Shown: positions 37,092-45,542 of the stretch, one piece after another
How positions within the stretch are numbered: position 1 is the first letter of the stretch
Layout of the letters: each line of letters opens with the position of its first letter
Assembly: GCA_910589035.1 (NCBI GenBank)
Contig: CAJUSI010000015.1
Location: forward strand, 1 to 64,000
Direction: 5' to 3'
Length of the DNA stretch: 64,000 bases
Source: an uncultured Acetatifactor sp.
Lineage (GTDB): Bacteria > Bacillota > Clostridia > Lachnospirales > Lachnospiraceae
Notes under the pieces: generated by a model
The model's database searches: none
What the model was told of the DNA's origin: nothing
Seen by the model: the letters and a program-made list of their open reading frames with translations, nothing else
Made by a program: the position numbers and the translations under genes

Positions 37092-37124
37092 TTTCACACC
37101 CCATTGGAACCCCTTTGGGTTCGG

Positions 37125-37808
37125 CTAATGATCATCTCCTGCATACTGATACCCCACTCCGATCACCGTCTTGATACAGGGAACGGGAATCTTTTTCCGC
37201 AGATTTTTCACATGTGCGTCGATAATTCTGTCATTGCCGATATAATCCTCATTGAAAATACTCAGAATCAGCTGTTCCCGGGTAAACACCCTGTCCGGCT
37301 CTCTGTACAGCGTCTGAAGCAGCAGATACTCGCTCAGAGTAAGCTGCAGCCGCCTGCCCTGCCAGAACGCACAGTACGCCTCTTCCTTCAGAACCAGTCC
37401 CTCCCCTTCCTCTCTACCCTCCTCCCCGTTCCGGACAGTGCGCCGCAGGATGGTCTCCATGCGTTTCAGCAGGATAATGGGCGAAACGGGTTTGATAACA
37501 TAGTCGTCAGCATACAGATTGAACGCCCTCACCTGGGTCTGCTCATCCTCCAGAGCGGTCAGCATGATCACCGCCGTCTTCTTTCCGTTCTCATGAATGT
37601 ATTTCAGCACCTCAAACCCGTCCGCCCCCGGCAGGCAGATATCCAGGACCGCCAGATGAAACTCTCTGTCCCGCAGAAGTTCAATGGCTTTATCCCCCCG
37701 CTCCGCCGCGGTTACCTGATAACCGGACAGATTCATATATTCTGTCAGCACCTCCCGGATGGTAGGCTCGTCCTCCACGAAAAGGATCTTATACGGTGTA
37801 TCCTTCAT
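37125..37808 (-). CDS. OmpR/PhoB-family response regulator (two-component system A)
   Basis: About 227 residues with a receiver (VEDEPTIREVL, phosphoacceptor Asp in LAVLDICLPGADG, conserved Lys in VIKPVSP) and a C-terminal winged helix. The start at 37808 has AGAGGG close upstream; another ATG lies at 37826. It pairs with the histidine kinase just downstream and follows the GerMN gene by about 20 bases, so system A may be in one transcript with system B. Confidence 0.92.
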   Translation of the reverse strand: MKDTPYKILFVEDEPTIREVLTEYMNLSGYQVTAAERGDKAIELLRDREFHLAVLDICLPGADGFEVLKYIHENGKKTAVIMLTALEDEQTQVRAFNLYADDYVIKPVSPIILLKRMETILRRTVRNGEEGREEGEGLVLKEEAYCAFWQGRRLQLTLSEYLLLQTLYREPDRVFTREQLILSIFNEDYIGNDRIIDAHVKNLRKKIPVPCIKTVIGVGYQYAGDDH

Positions 37809-37829
37809 CTTCCCTCTCACTTCCATGCA

Positions 37830-38792
37830 TTATTTTTCCAATGTGGTCACAATATCCAGATTCCGCTCAAAGGTGGTGGAGGAAAAGGAGGCCGGAACCT
37901 CGCCGTTAATCAGAATCTGCACTTGGTTCACATTGCTCAGCTCCACCAGGGAATTGACAAGGGCATAGATCGATACCTCCGTGGACACATTGTTGACCAC
38001 TGTCAGAAAGCTTTCGTCCAGGTTCACATAGCAGATCCCGTCCTTGGTGGTGACGTTCACGATCTTCGTACTTCCGTTGACGGAAGGATACAGGCCCTCT
38101 ATCCTTCCGCTGGGACCGGCGATCAGCTCCTCCACCACAAATCTCTCCAAAGGCGTATTCGTGGAATAATGCTTCTCACGGTCGGCGGCAATCAGCCTTG
38201 TCCCGCTTTCGTCCGCAAAATACAGCCTCACCCTGGCCAGCTCATAGGTATTGATTTCATTTCCGTCGTTGTTGATGAACTGCTCCGCATTCATCCATCC
38301 AACCTCATTATTCTTGCTGTCATACAGCGTGTTTCCCTCCACCGTTATCATCACGGCACTCACACTGGGAAGCTGGGTTAAGGTCCGCACAATAGCGGCA
38401 CGTACCAGCACCTCTGTCGTCACCGATAATTCCCTGTAAGCGGCGCTCACATCGATCTGCAGCCTGCCGTTCTCATCCGCTTCTATTCCCAGCACCTCAA
38501 ACCCCATGGAAAAAGGAGCCTTATATTCCAGCTTCTCCGGATTGGTTCCAAGGCATTCCACCAGCTCCAGAAGCTGCTTCTCCGGGTCGTCTGCCTCCAT
38601 CACATGAGAGTGTATTTCCACCCTGGTCTCGGAATTGCTCACGTAATACACGGGATAGACATTCTCTTCCTTCTCCTCCTGTCCGCAGGACGCAAGCAAT
38701 ATCATGGAAATTGTAACCAAAACACCGCGGAAAAGCAGGCAGCCCCTCCTTGAGGCAGATCTTTCTATCATATGAAATATCATTTTCAGCAC
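37830..38792 (-). CDS. GerMN domain lipoprotein
   Basis: 320 residues. A signal sequence ends in a lipobox LLASC (about residue 36), so it is lipid-anchored outside the membrane. Two GerMN modules (about 80-165 and 190-310) are seen, as in GerM proteins needed for sporulation and germination in Bacillus. The GTG start at 38792 has a G-rich site nine bases upstream. It sits between two two-component systems, 5 bases after histidine kinase B. Confidence 0.88.
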   Translation of the reverse strand: MLKMIFHMIERSASRRGCLLFRGVLVTISMILLASCGQEEKEENVYPVYYVSNSETRVEIHSHVMEADDPEKQLLELVECLGTNPEKLEYKAPFSMGFEVLGIEADENGRLQIDVSAAYRELSVTTEVLVRAAIVRTLTQLPSVSAVMITVEGNTLYDSKNNEVGWMNAEQFINNDGNEINTYELARVRLYFADESGTRLIAADREKHYSTNTPLERFVVEELIAGPSGRIEGLYPSVNGSTKIVNVTTKDGICYVNLDESFLTVVNNVSTEVSIYALVNSLVELSNVNQVQILINGEVPASFSSTTFERNLDIVTTLEK

Positions 38793-38797
38793 TCTTC

Positions 38798-40288
38798 TTA
38801 TCCCCCCTGTCCGCTGTGCGCCGCGTTGTATAGAGGAATCTTCACCGTAAATCTGGTTCCCTCCCCTTCCGCACTGTCTACCGTGATTGCCCCGCGATGC
38901 ATCAGAACTGCGCTCTTTGTGATCGCAAGCCCAAGCCCCGTTCCGCCGATCTCTCTGGAATGGGATTTGTCCACCCGGTAAAATCTCTCATAAATATGCG
39001 CCAGAGAATCCGCCGGTATCCCCAATCCGGTATCGCTGACCTCAAAGGTAAAGAACTGATGATCCGCATCCAGCACCACCTTTACCCGTCCGTGCTCCTT
39101 GTTATATTTGATGGCATTTTCCACCAGATTGGTCATGATCAGCGTCATCTTTACCTCGTCCACCTCCGCCACCACGGGGCGCACGCTCTCAAAGACCATT
39201 TCCACATCCCTTTTCCGGGCGATGGGACGAAGACGTTTCAAAATCAGCTCCACCATATCGTTAACATTCAGAGATACAATGTTCAGCTCCTGCGCCTTCT
39301 TGTCCATCTTGACCAGCGCCAGCAAATCCGTGATAATCTGATTCTCCCGGTCTATCTCCGTTGCAATATCCGTCATAAATTCCCGATACAATTCCGCAGG
39401 GGCATCCGGCTGAGTCAGCAGGGAATCCGCCAGCACCTTAATGCCCGCCATGGGCGTTTTCAGCTCGTGGGACACATTTTCCACGAATTCCTGCCTGGAA
39501 TTGTCCAAAGTCCTCATTCTGCTGAGAAGCTGGTTAAAGGCGTCCACAATGTGCACCGTTTCCGCATAGTCCGGCACGGATATACTCTCGTCGCTGTACC
39601 CTGCTTTTACCTCGTTGATGGCCTGCGTGACTCTGTTGAAGGGGCGCATCAGTATGATGGACAAAAGCATTGCCATTCCCAGGATGATTACCACCATCAG
39701 ATTCTGGAATGTGACGGATCTTCTGTCCAGGGTCTCCAGCGTAGCCAAAATAGTCTCATTGGAGATACTGGTCAGCATGACGCCCACGATCTGGCCGGAA
39801 TCCACCGTGGCGTCCACAATGGGCGTCGTCATCTCTATATACCCATGCTCCCTGTCGTAATTGGACATATTCGCTCCCTGAAAGCATCGGATTACCTCCT
39901 CTGAAATGATGGTCTTGCCCTCGCTGATGCCATAGGTATCCTTCATCACCCTCAGACTGGAATCAATGATCATGACGCGTCCCTCATAAAGGTTTGAGAT
40001 CATTTCCAGCTCCGCGTCAATCACATCCCTGGACACGCTGCTGCTGTACCCTTCCGGTTTGGTATTGAAATAATTATTGCTGATGAGATGATTTCCCACG
40101 ATCAGGAGCTGATTCTGGACATTGGAGATCCGCTGCGCCACGGAATGCTCCTCGTAATTATCCAGAATCATACTCCTTACGATTATGCTGGGGACAAGTC
40201 CCGCCACCAGAACAATGATAAAGATACGCGCCTGCAGGCTGCGCAGAGAAAGGAACCTTTTCAGTTCTCCTAAAATTTTTTTCACCAT
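38798..40288 (-). CDS. WalK-like sensor histidine kinase (two-component system B)
   Basis: 496 residues: two membrane segments (about 20-40 and 183-205) flanking an extracytoplasmic sensor, HAMP, DHp with VSHELKTPMAGIKV and HATPase with NLVENAIKYN and GTGLGLAI. GGGAGAGACGAT precedes the ATG. It shows the overall plan of WalK-type wall-stress kinases but lacks a visible PAS domain. It lies 22 bases after its response regulator and before the GerMN gene. Confidence 0.92.
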   Translation of the reverse strand: MVKKILGELKRFLSLRSLQARIFIIVLVAGLVPSIIVRSMILDNYEEHSVAQRISNVQNQLLIVGNHLISNNYFNTKPEGYSSSVSRDVIDAELEMISNLYEGRVMIIDSSLRVMKDTYGISEGKTIISEEVIRCFQGANMSNYDREHGYIEMTTPIVDATVDSGQIVGVMLTSISNETILATLETLDRRSVTFQNLMVVIILGMAMLLSIILMRPFNRVTQAINEVKAGYSDESISVPDYAETVHIVDAFNQLLSRMRTLDNSRQEFVENVSHELKTPMAGIKVLADSLLTQPDAPAELYREFMTDIATEIDRENQIITDLLALVKMDKKAQELNIVSLNVNDMVELILKRLRPIARKRDVEMVFESVRPVVAEVDEVKMTLIMTNLVENAIKYNKEHGRVKVVLDADHQFFTFEVSDTGLGIPADSLAHIYERFYRVDKSHSREIGGTGLGLAITKSAVLMHRGAITVDSAEGEGTRFTVKIPLYNAAHSGQGG

Positions 40289-40310
40289 ATCGTCTCTCCC
40301 GCCATACCTT

Positions 40311-41015
40311 TCAGTTTATGCTCTGAAAGTAATAGCCGACGCCCCATTTTGTGTGTACGTATTGGGGTTCGCTGGGATTTGCCTCAATCTTCTCCCGAAG
40401 TCTCCTGATATGCACATCCACGGTTCGCACGTCCCCCGGATAATCCACGCCCCACACAAGCTGAAGAAGGCTTTCCCTGCTGTACACCTTATCGGGATTG
40501 AGCATCAGAAGCTCCAGGAGCTCAAATTCCTTTGCAGTCAGTCCGATCTCCTTGCCGTTGATAAAGGTTCTCCTGCCCTCGCAGTCCAGGCGTACGTCTC
40601 CCCGTTCCACCGTTTTGGCCGCGGGGGCCTCGCCCATGATGCGCTTGGGCTCGGTCCGCCGCATAATTGCCTTAATTCTTGCTTTTACCTCGAGGATGTT
40701 AAAGGGTTTGGTGATATAATCGTCCGCTCCGTATTCCAGACCCAGAATTTTGTCCATATCTTCCCCCTTTGCCGTGAGCATGATAATGGGCACACTGGAA
40801 AATTCCCGTATCTGCTGGCATACTTCAAAGCCTGACAGCTTCGGCAGCATCACATCCAGAAGAATGATATCATACTGGTTATTCCTGGCATATTCCAGGG
40901 CTTCTTCCCCATCGTATGCACAGTCCACCTCCATATCGTCCTGTTCCAGGCTGAACCGGATTCCCTTTACGATTATTTTTTCATCATCTACCACCAAAGC
41001 CCTTTTCCAAGCCAT
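40311..41015 (-). CDS. OmpR-family response regulator, WalR-like (two-component system B)
   Basis: About 234 residues. Receiver with VVDDEKIIVKGIRF, Asp in IILLDVMLP and Lys in ITKPFN, and a winged-helix output ending VDVHIRRLREKIE. The start at 41015 has GGAGG five bases upstream; the frame opens at 41027. First gene of a run regulator B, kinase B, GerMN, regulator A, kinase A. Confidence 0.93.
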   Translation of the reverse strand: MAWKRALVVDDEKIIVKGIRFSLEQDDMEVDCAYDGEEALEYARNNQYDIILLDVMLPKLSGFEVCQQIREFSSVPIIMLTAKGEDMDKILGLEYGADDYITKPFNILEVKARIKAIMRRTEPKRIMGEAPAAKTVERGDVRLDCEGRRTFINGKEIGLTAKEFELLELLMLNPDKVYSRESLLQLVWGVDYPGDVRTVDVHIRRLREKIEANPSEPQYVHTKWGVGYYFQSIN

Positions 41016-41059
41016 ACTGTCCTCCAAACTGTTTTCTTTATTCTGCCTTTGCTCCGTTC

Positions 41060-41240
41060 TTATCTTTTTGTCTTACCTTAACTTTTTGCCTTATCTTTTC
41101 TTTGTATCCTGCCTTAACCTTTTGCCTTATCTTTTCTTTGTATCCTGCCTTAACCTTTTGCCTTATCTTTTCTTTGTATCCTGCCTTAACCTTTTGTCTT
41201 ATCTTTTCTTTGTACTTTACCTTAAGTGCCTTGTTTTATC
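41060..41240. repeat. 36-bp minisatellite upstream of response regulator B
   Basis: TTTTGCCTTATCTTTTCTTT recurs with period 36; its G falls at 41088, 41124, 41160 and 41196, with a degenerate half-unit before and more diverged units to about 41290. It occupies the 294-base gap between the ComEA-like gene and regulator B. A hydrophobic plus-strand frame through it is only a reflection of the repeat. Confidence 0.88.
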
Positions 41241-41309
41241 TTTGTATCCTGCCTTATCCTGACGCCTTATCCTGTCTTTGTGCCCTGTCTTGTCTACTGA
41301 CTTTTTTTC

Positions 41310-41936
41310 CTATTTTACCTTGATTTTGTCCTTGATTTTCTCATACGCGCCAGTCTTGATGCCGGGTACCTTCATAATCTCTTCACAGCTTTGAAATTCT
41401 CCGTTCGCCTCCCGGTACGCTATGATATCCGCCGCCCTGCTCTCTCCGATTCCGGGCAGCGTGCAGAGCTGTGCCGCATCCGCCGTATTGATGTTCACAA
41501 TCCCGTCCGCTTCCGTCTCTTCTCCGCTTTTACTCTCCACAGCCTCTTCTTCCGTCGGGAAATACAGCATCTGCCCGTCCGAAACCCAGTCCGCCAGGTT
41601 CACCGCCGTCCGGGCTGCCTCCGGGCCAAAGCCCCCTGCCGCCCGAAGCGCATCCTCCGCCCGGCTTCCCGCGGGAATTTCCACCACACCGGGGTTTGCC
41701 ACGGCCCCGCACACGTACACACGTACAAAGCCTTTCTGTTCTCCCGTTTCCCCCGCTTCCTTTGTCTCCTGCGGTTCCCCCGCACCGCTCTCTCGCTGTT
41801 CTGTCACAGCTTCCTGCAGGCGGCCCTCCTGCTCACTGCCAATGATAATGGTTCCGCCTTTTTCGCCGCAGGCGCAGCAGAATGCGGATAGTGCCAGAAT
41901 GCATATCAGAATTTGAATCTTTTCTCTTTTCATCAT
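41310..41936 (-). CDS. ComEA-like helix-hairpin-helix DNA-binding lipoprotein
   Basis: 208 residues. The N-terminal signal ends in AFCCAC, a plausible lipobox. An acidic Glu/Gly-rich linker (about 35-68) leads to an SLBB domain (about 70-130, VYVCGAVANPGVVEIPAG) and a C-terminal double HhH (NINTADAAQLCTLPGIGES, then IMKVPGIKTGAYEKI). This matches ComEA, which binds incoming DNA and hands it to ComEC. It is placed 7.8 kb from comEC, not adjacent as is common. Confidence 0.88.
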   Translation of the reverse strand: MMKREKIQILICILALSAFCCACGEKGGTIIIGSEQEGRLQEAVTEQRESGAGEPQETKEAGETGEQKGFVRVYVCGAVANPGVVEIPAGSRAEDALRAAGGFGPEAARTAVNLADWVSDGQMLYFPTEEEAVESKSGEETEADGIVNINTADAAQLCTLPGIGESRAADIIAYREANGEFQSCEEIMKVPGIKTGAYEKIKDKIKVK

Positions 41937-42531
41937 AGTCCCTTTCTCTTTGAAAAAGGGATGCCTCTCTATGCTGACTTCTTTTATTGTAATGGAATCG
42001 TCCGGTTTTTACAAGTGGCTTTCGGAAAACTTCCTGAAAAATCTGGAATATGCTTCCATTCCACTTATTTTTTTATTTCATGCAACTAAAAGGGGATTCC
42101 GGCTATCTAAATATACAGAGAAATAAAGATGCGGTTCCATGAAGGGCAGCAAAAGGACATGGTATCCAAGCTATTGCTCCGGGAAAAGGAAAGCTCAGGA
42201 TGTAACTTTGATGCAAAAATGATAAGCTTTTGATATACCGGTTTGATATGCTGTATTTTGCAGATGCAAATATGTTAACTGGTGAACGCATTTAATTGCC
42301 GCTTTCAGCTCTGGATTGCCGATGCGCTCACTCGTTATACTGTGCAGACGGCAATTAATTACGTTTGTGGGTATAAATTGCCGGAAAGGCATGGCGCCGC
42401 ATCTGAATCATTGGAAGCTGCCGGAAAGAATCGTCGGATTTTTACGATTTATTTGACAGGAAGCATCTGCGCTTTCCCGGCCATGTAAGATGTTAAGACC
42501 GTGCCGGGCAGTTTCAGGAGGTGTAGTCAAC
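41937..42531. other. Divergent intergenic region between comEA-like and MBOAT genes
   Basis: About 595 AT-rich bases without a convincing gene. Contains an inverted repeat at 42292-42358. AGGAGGTG at 42516-42523 is the ribosome binding site of the MBOAT gene. Confidence 0.5.
42292..42358. repeat. 10-bp inverted repeat in a 67-base span
   Basis: TTAATTGCCG (42292-42301) is repeated inverted at 42349-42358 with 47 bases between. It lies about 175 bases upstream of the MBOAT start. Not a terminator; purpose unknown. Confidence 0.35.
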
Positions 42532-43869
42532 ATGGGATTGTCGGATTTGAACTTTTTATTCCGTTTTCTTCCTGCCTTTTTATTGCTGTATTATCTCTGC
42601 CCGATGAGATACCGGAATGGGATTCTCTTTGTGGGCAGCATTATATTCTGCGGATTCGGGAGCCTGCGCGGGGCTCTGCTTCTGCTGTGTTCCGTCACCG
42701 TAAATTATGCGCTGATCCGTTTTATGGATTGCAGAAGGACTTCCCTGTCCTGGCGCAGATGCTGGCTTTTGACTGCGGTATTGTTTAACGCGGGGCTTTT
42801 GTGCTTTTATAAATACAGAATGCCTGCCCTTCCTCCAGGCATCAGCTTCTATACCTTCGCTCTGCTGTCCATGGATTTCGATGTCTATCTGGGCCGGGAA
42901 AGGTGCCCCGGCAGCTGGCTTGAGCTTGGAGCCTATACCGCCATGTTTCCCAAGCTGCTGTCCGGTCCCATCACGGCATATCATGAGACCATCGTTCAGA
43001 TCCGCAGGCGCAGGGTCACTGCAAAAAAGATCGAATACGGTCTGTCCCTCGTCATCGCAGGACTGGCCTTCAAGGTTTTGATTGCGGATACTGTGGCAAT
43101 CCTCTGGCATGATATCCGGACCGTGGGATTTGAGAGTATCTCCACTCCCCTTGCCTGGATGGGCGCCGCCGCTTATTCCGTACAGCTGCTGTTCGATTTT
43201 CAGGGATACAGTCTGATCGCGCTGGGGCTCGGCAGCATGCTGGGCTTTGATCTGCCCCGGAATTTTGATCATCCCTACCGTTCCAGAAGTGTCGGTGAGT
43301 ATTACCGAAGATGGCATATGTCCCTGGGGCAGTGGTTTCGGGATTATCTGTACATTCCCCTGGGCGGGAACCGGAAAGGCCCGGTCAGAACGGCCTTTAA
43401 TCTGTTAACCGTGTGGATTGTGACGGGAATATGGCATGGTGTGACGCCGAATTATCTGCTTTGGGGGCTGATATTGGGTCTGCTCATTGTGTCGGAGAAA
43501 TTCTGGCTGGGCAGATTCCTGAGCCGGCACGGATGTATCTCCCGTCTCTATGTATGGATCCTGATCCCTCTCACCTGGGTGATTTTCGCGATTCCGGATC
43601 CGCACAGCCTGGGGGTTTATTTTTCGCGGCTTTTTCCCTTCCGGGGAGGCGGCATTGCCGTAAGCAAAAACGACTGGCTTCGCTATGGCAGGAATTATCT
43701 TGGCTTTTTTCTGGCAGCCCTTGTAGTCTCCTGTCCCGCAGCGGATTATGTCTGGAAAAAATACTGGAATACCCTGGCAGCAAAGGCAATGCTGTTCGCT
43801 CTGTTCTGGCTGTGTGTCTACCGGCTGGTAAACGGGCTGCACAATCCCTTCCTGTATTTGAATTTCTGA
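42532..43869 (+). CDS. MBOAT family O-acyltransferase (AlgI/DltB-like)
   Basis: About 445 residues with around ten membrane segments. The MBOAT core YRSRSVGEYYRRWHMSLGQW, then FRDYLYIPLGG, and the catalytic His in VTGIWHG (about residue 305) are present. AlgI/PatA-type enzymes pass acyl groups, usually acetyl, across the membrane to a partner that esterifies polysaccharide. AGGAGGTG lies 8 bases before the ATG at 42532. The SGNH protein gene follows and is the likely partner. Confidence 0.92.
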   Translation: MGLSDLNFLFRFLPAFLLLYYLCPMRYRNGILFVGSIIFCGFGSLRGALLLLCSVTVNYALIRFMDCRRTSLSWRRCWLLTAVLFNAGLLCFYKYRMPALPPGISFYTFALLSMDFDVYLGRERCPGSWLELGAYTAMFPKLLSGPITAYHETIVQIRRRRVTAKKIEYGLSLVIAGLAFKVLIADTVAILWHDIRTVGFESISTPLAWMGAAAYSVQLLFDFQGYSLIALGLGSMLGFDLPRNFDHPYRSRSVGEYYRRWHMSLGQWFRDYLYIPLGGNRKGPVRTAFNLLTVWIVTGIWHGVTPNYLLWGLILGLLIVSEKFWLGRFLSRHGCISRLYVWILIPLTWVIFAIPDPHSLGVYFSRLFPFRGGGIAVSKNDWLRYGRNYLGFFLAALVVSCPAADYVWKKYWNTLAAKAMLFALFWLCVYRLVNGLHNPFLYLNF

Positions 43870-44007
43870 TACCCCGCAGCCGTATCGCCCGTTCCTGTAC
43901 TTCAGACAGGATTGCTTTCCCGATGAAGACAGTAAATATATGCGGATTTACAGGACAATCAATATAACCGGATTTACAGGATGATAAAATGCCGGAGAGG
44001 AGACCGA

Positions 44008-44997
44008 ATGAAGAAAAAGAAATGCAGAATGACACTATTATCCTCACTTACACTCAGTATGCTGTTCACGAATCTCGCGGCAGCTGTCAGTGCAAACGGA
44101 ATATACCGGGAATATAATGTGGCCGGCTGGTCCCAGCCGGCAATTACCGTATTGATGCAGGGGCTTGCCCACCAGGGAGCTCCCCGGACACCCCAGACCA
44201 TACCTGCAGTTTCGGGCAATACGCCGTCCGGACAGCAGCCCGACGGCACAGTGCCTGATGCCCCTTCCGGGCAGCAGCCCGACAGCGCGGCGCCAGATGT
44301 TCCTTCCGGTGGGCAGCCGGACAGCTCTGTTCCCGATGTCCCTTCCGATGAGCAGCCGGACAGCTCTGTTCCCGATGTTCCTGCAGTCTCTGTTCCATAC
44401 TCCTTTCAGAAGGTGACACAGGAGTATTTCGATGATGCCCTTATAATCGGCGATTCCCGGGCCACCGGTATCCAGCTCTATTCCGGTTGGGATAATATAA
44501 CTTATTATGCGGAGAACGGTATGACGATTTACAGCATGTTCGACTGCAAAGCCGCAGAAGAAGACGGGAGGATGCTCACTGTCAGGGAAGCCCTGCAGGA
44601 GCGTTCCTTCGGCAAGATTTACCTGGAGATCGGCATTAACGAGATGGGCACCGGCACGGTGGATTCCTTCATGGAAGCATATGAGGACGCCGTGGAGCAG
44701 CTGCGCGAGCTGCAGCCGGATGCCATCATCTATGTCTGCGGTATCATGTATGTCAAGCAGAGCCGGTCGGAATCCGACCCGATTTTCAACAATCCGAATA
44801 TCCAGGAGCGAAATGACCACATTGCCCGGCTGGCTGACGGGGAACATATCTTCTACCTGGACATCAACGAGGCAGTGGCGGACGAAACCGGGAATCTGAA
44901 TCCTGATTACACCTGGGACGAGGTTCATCTCCTGGGCCAATACAATATCCTGTGGCTGGAGTATTTCTGCTCCCACGGAATTGTAAAGGACGGATGA
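44008..44997 (+). CDS. Secreted SGNH-like hydrolase/acetyltransferase with a Pro-rich repeat linker
   Basis: About 329 residues. The signal peptide ends after AAAVSANG; a 13-residue repeat (PSGQQPDxxxPDV, four copies) links to a SGNH-type domain from about residue 130. IIGDSRATG holds the nucleophile Ser, GINEMGTG is the oxyanion segment, and TWDEVHLL gives the Asp and His. Together with the upstream MBOAT gene (gap 138 bases) it forms an AlgI/AlgX-like pair for O-acetylation of an extracellular polymer. The ATG at 44008 follows GGAGAGGAG. Confidence 0.82.
   Translation: MKKKKCRMTLLSSLTLSMLFTNLAAAVSANGIYREYNVAGWSQPAITVLMQGLAHQGAPRTPQTIPAVSGNTPSGQQPDGTVPDAPSGQQPDSAAPDVPSGGQPDSSVPDVPSDEQPDSSVPDVPAVSVPYSFQKVTQEYFDDALIIGDSRATGIQLYSGWDNITYYAENGMTIYSMFDCKAAEEDGRMLTVREALQERSFGKIYLEIGINEMGTGTVDSFMEAYEDAVEQLRELQPDAIIYVCGIMYVKQSRSESDPIFNNPNIQERNDHIARLADGEHIFYLDINEAVADETGNLNPDYTWDEVHLLGQYNILWLEYFCSHGIVKDG
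44224..44379 (+). repeat. Four 39-bp in-frame repeats (13-residue linker)
   Basis: Four copies of PSGQQPDxxxPDV encoded in frame within the SGNH protein. Changes of copy number would keep the frame and vary linker length. Confidence 0.85.
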
Positions 44998-45034
44998 TCT
45001 TTTCGTGTCAGTCATTCACTTTTTTGCAGAATGA

Positions 45035-45466
45035 TTACTTCCACTTGAAGATTACGATACCGACTGCCGCCACCGCCATACCCAGGGCCTTGCGCCACTC
45101 CCAGGGCTGTTTCTCCACGCCGAACCATCCGAAGAGTTCAATGATATAGGCCACCGCCAGCTGCGCCACCACGATCAGCATGACGGCTTTTGCAGGACCA
45201 AGCAGGTCCATACCCTTGATGACGGTATAGGTAATGAACGCTCCGATTGCGCCCCCAAGCAGCATGTATTTGGGCTGCACCTGGAATACCTGCAGGGGAT
45301 TGCTCCTGTCCGTGAACAGCCATGCGCCGATACAGACAAAAAGCGCCGTCAGCTGCACAAATGCGCTGGCGGTCCAAATGCTTGAGGATTTTGTCACCTG
45401 GGTATTAAACACTCCCTGTACGCTCATCAATGCCCCGGAAATCAGGGCGATAAATAATCCAATCAT
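45035..45466 (-). CDS. DMT-superfamily small membrane transporter (YdcZ-like)
   Basis: 143 residues, about five hydrophobic segments, with the N-terminal MIGLFIALISGALMSVQG typical of the YdcZ/DUF606 family in the drug/metabolite transporter superfamily. The start at 45466 follows AAGGAAGGTG. The substrate is unknown. Convergent with the SGNH gene, single gene. Confidence 0.8.
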   Translation of the reverse strand: MIGLFIALISGALMSVQGVFNTQVTKSSSIWTASAFVQLTALFVCIGAWLFTDRSNPLQVFQVQPKYMLLGGAIGAFITYTVIKGMDLLGPAKAVMLIVVAQLAVAYIIELFGWFGVEKQPWEWRKALGMAVAAVGIVIFKWK

Positions 45467-45542
45467 GGAATCACCTTCCTTTCTTCTACAGTAAGTGTAT
45501 CCCATGATTGGAAAAATATGCGCAGGCCGGATTATGACATTT

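Noticed and set aside
41060..41240. CRISPR array
   Set aside because: Repeats abut without spacers, and no cas genes are present in the window.
41102..41323. Hydrophobic plus-strand frame of repeated YPALTFCLIFSL-type units
   Set aside because: A direct translation of the 36-bp minisatellite with no start signal; repeat, not gene.
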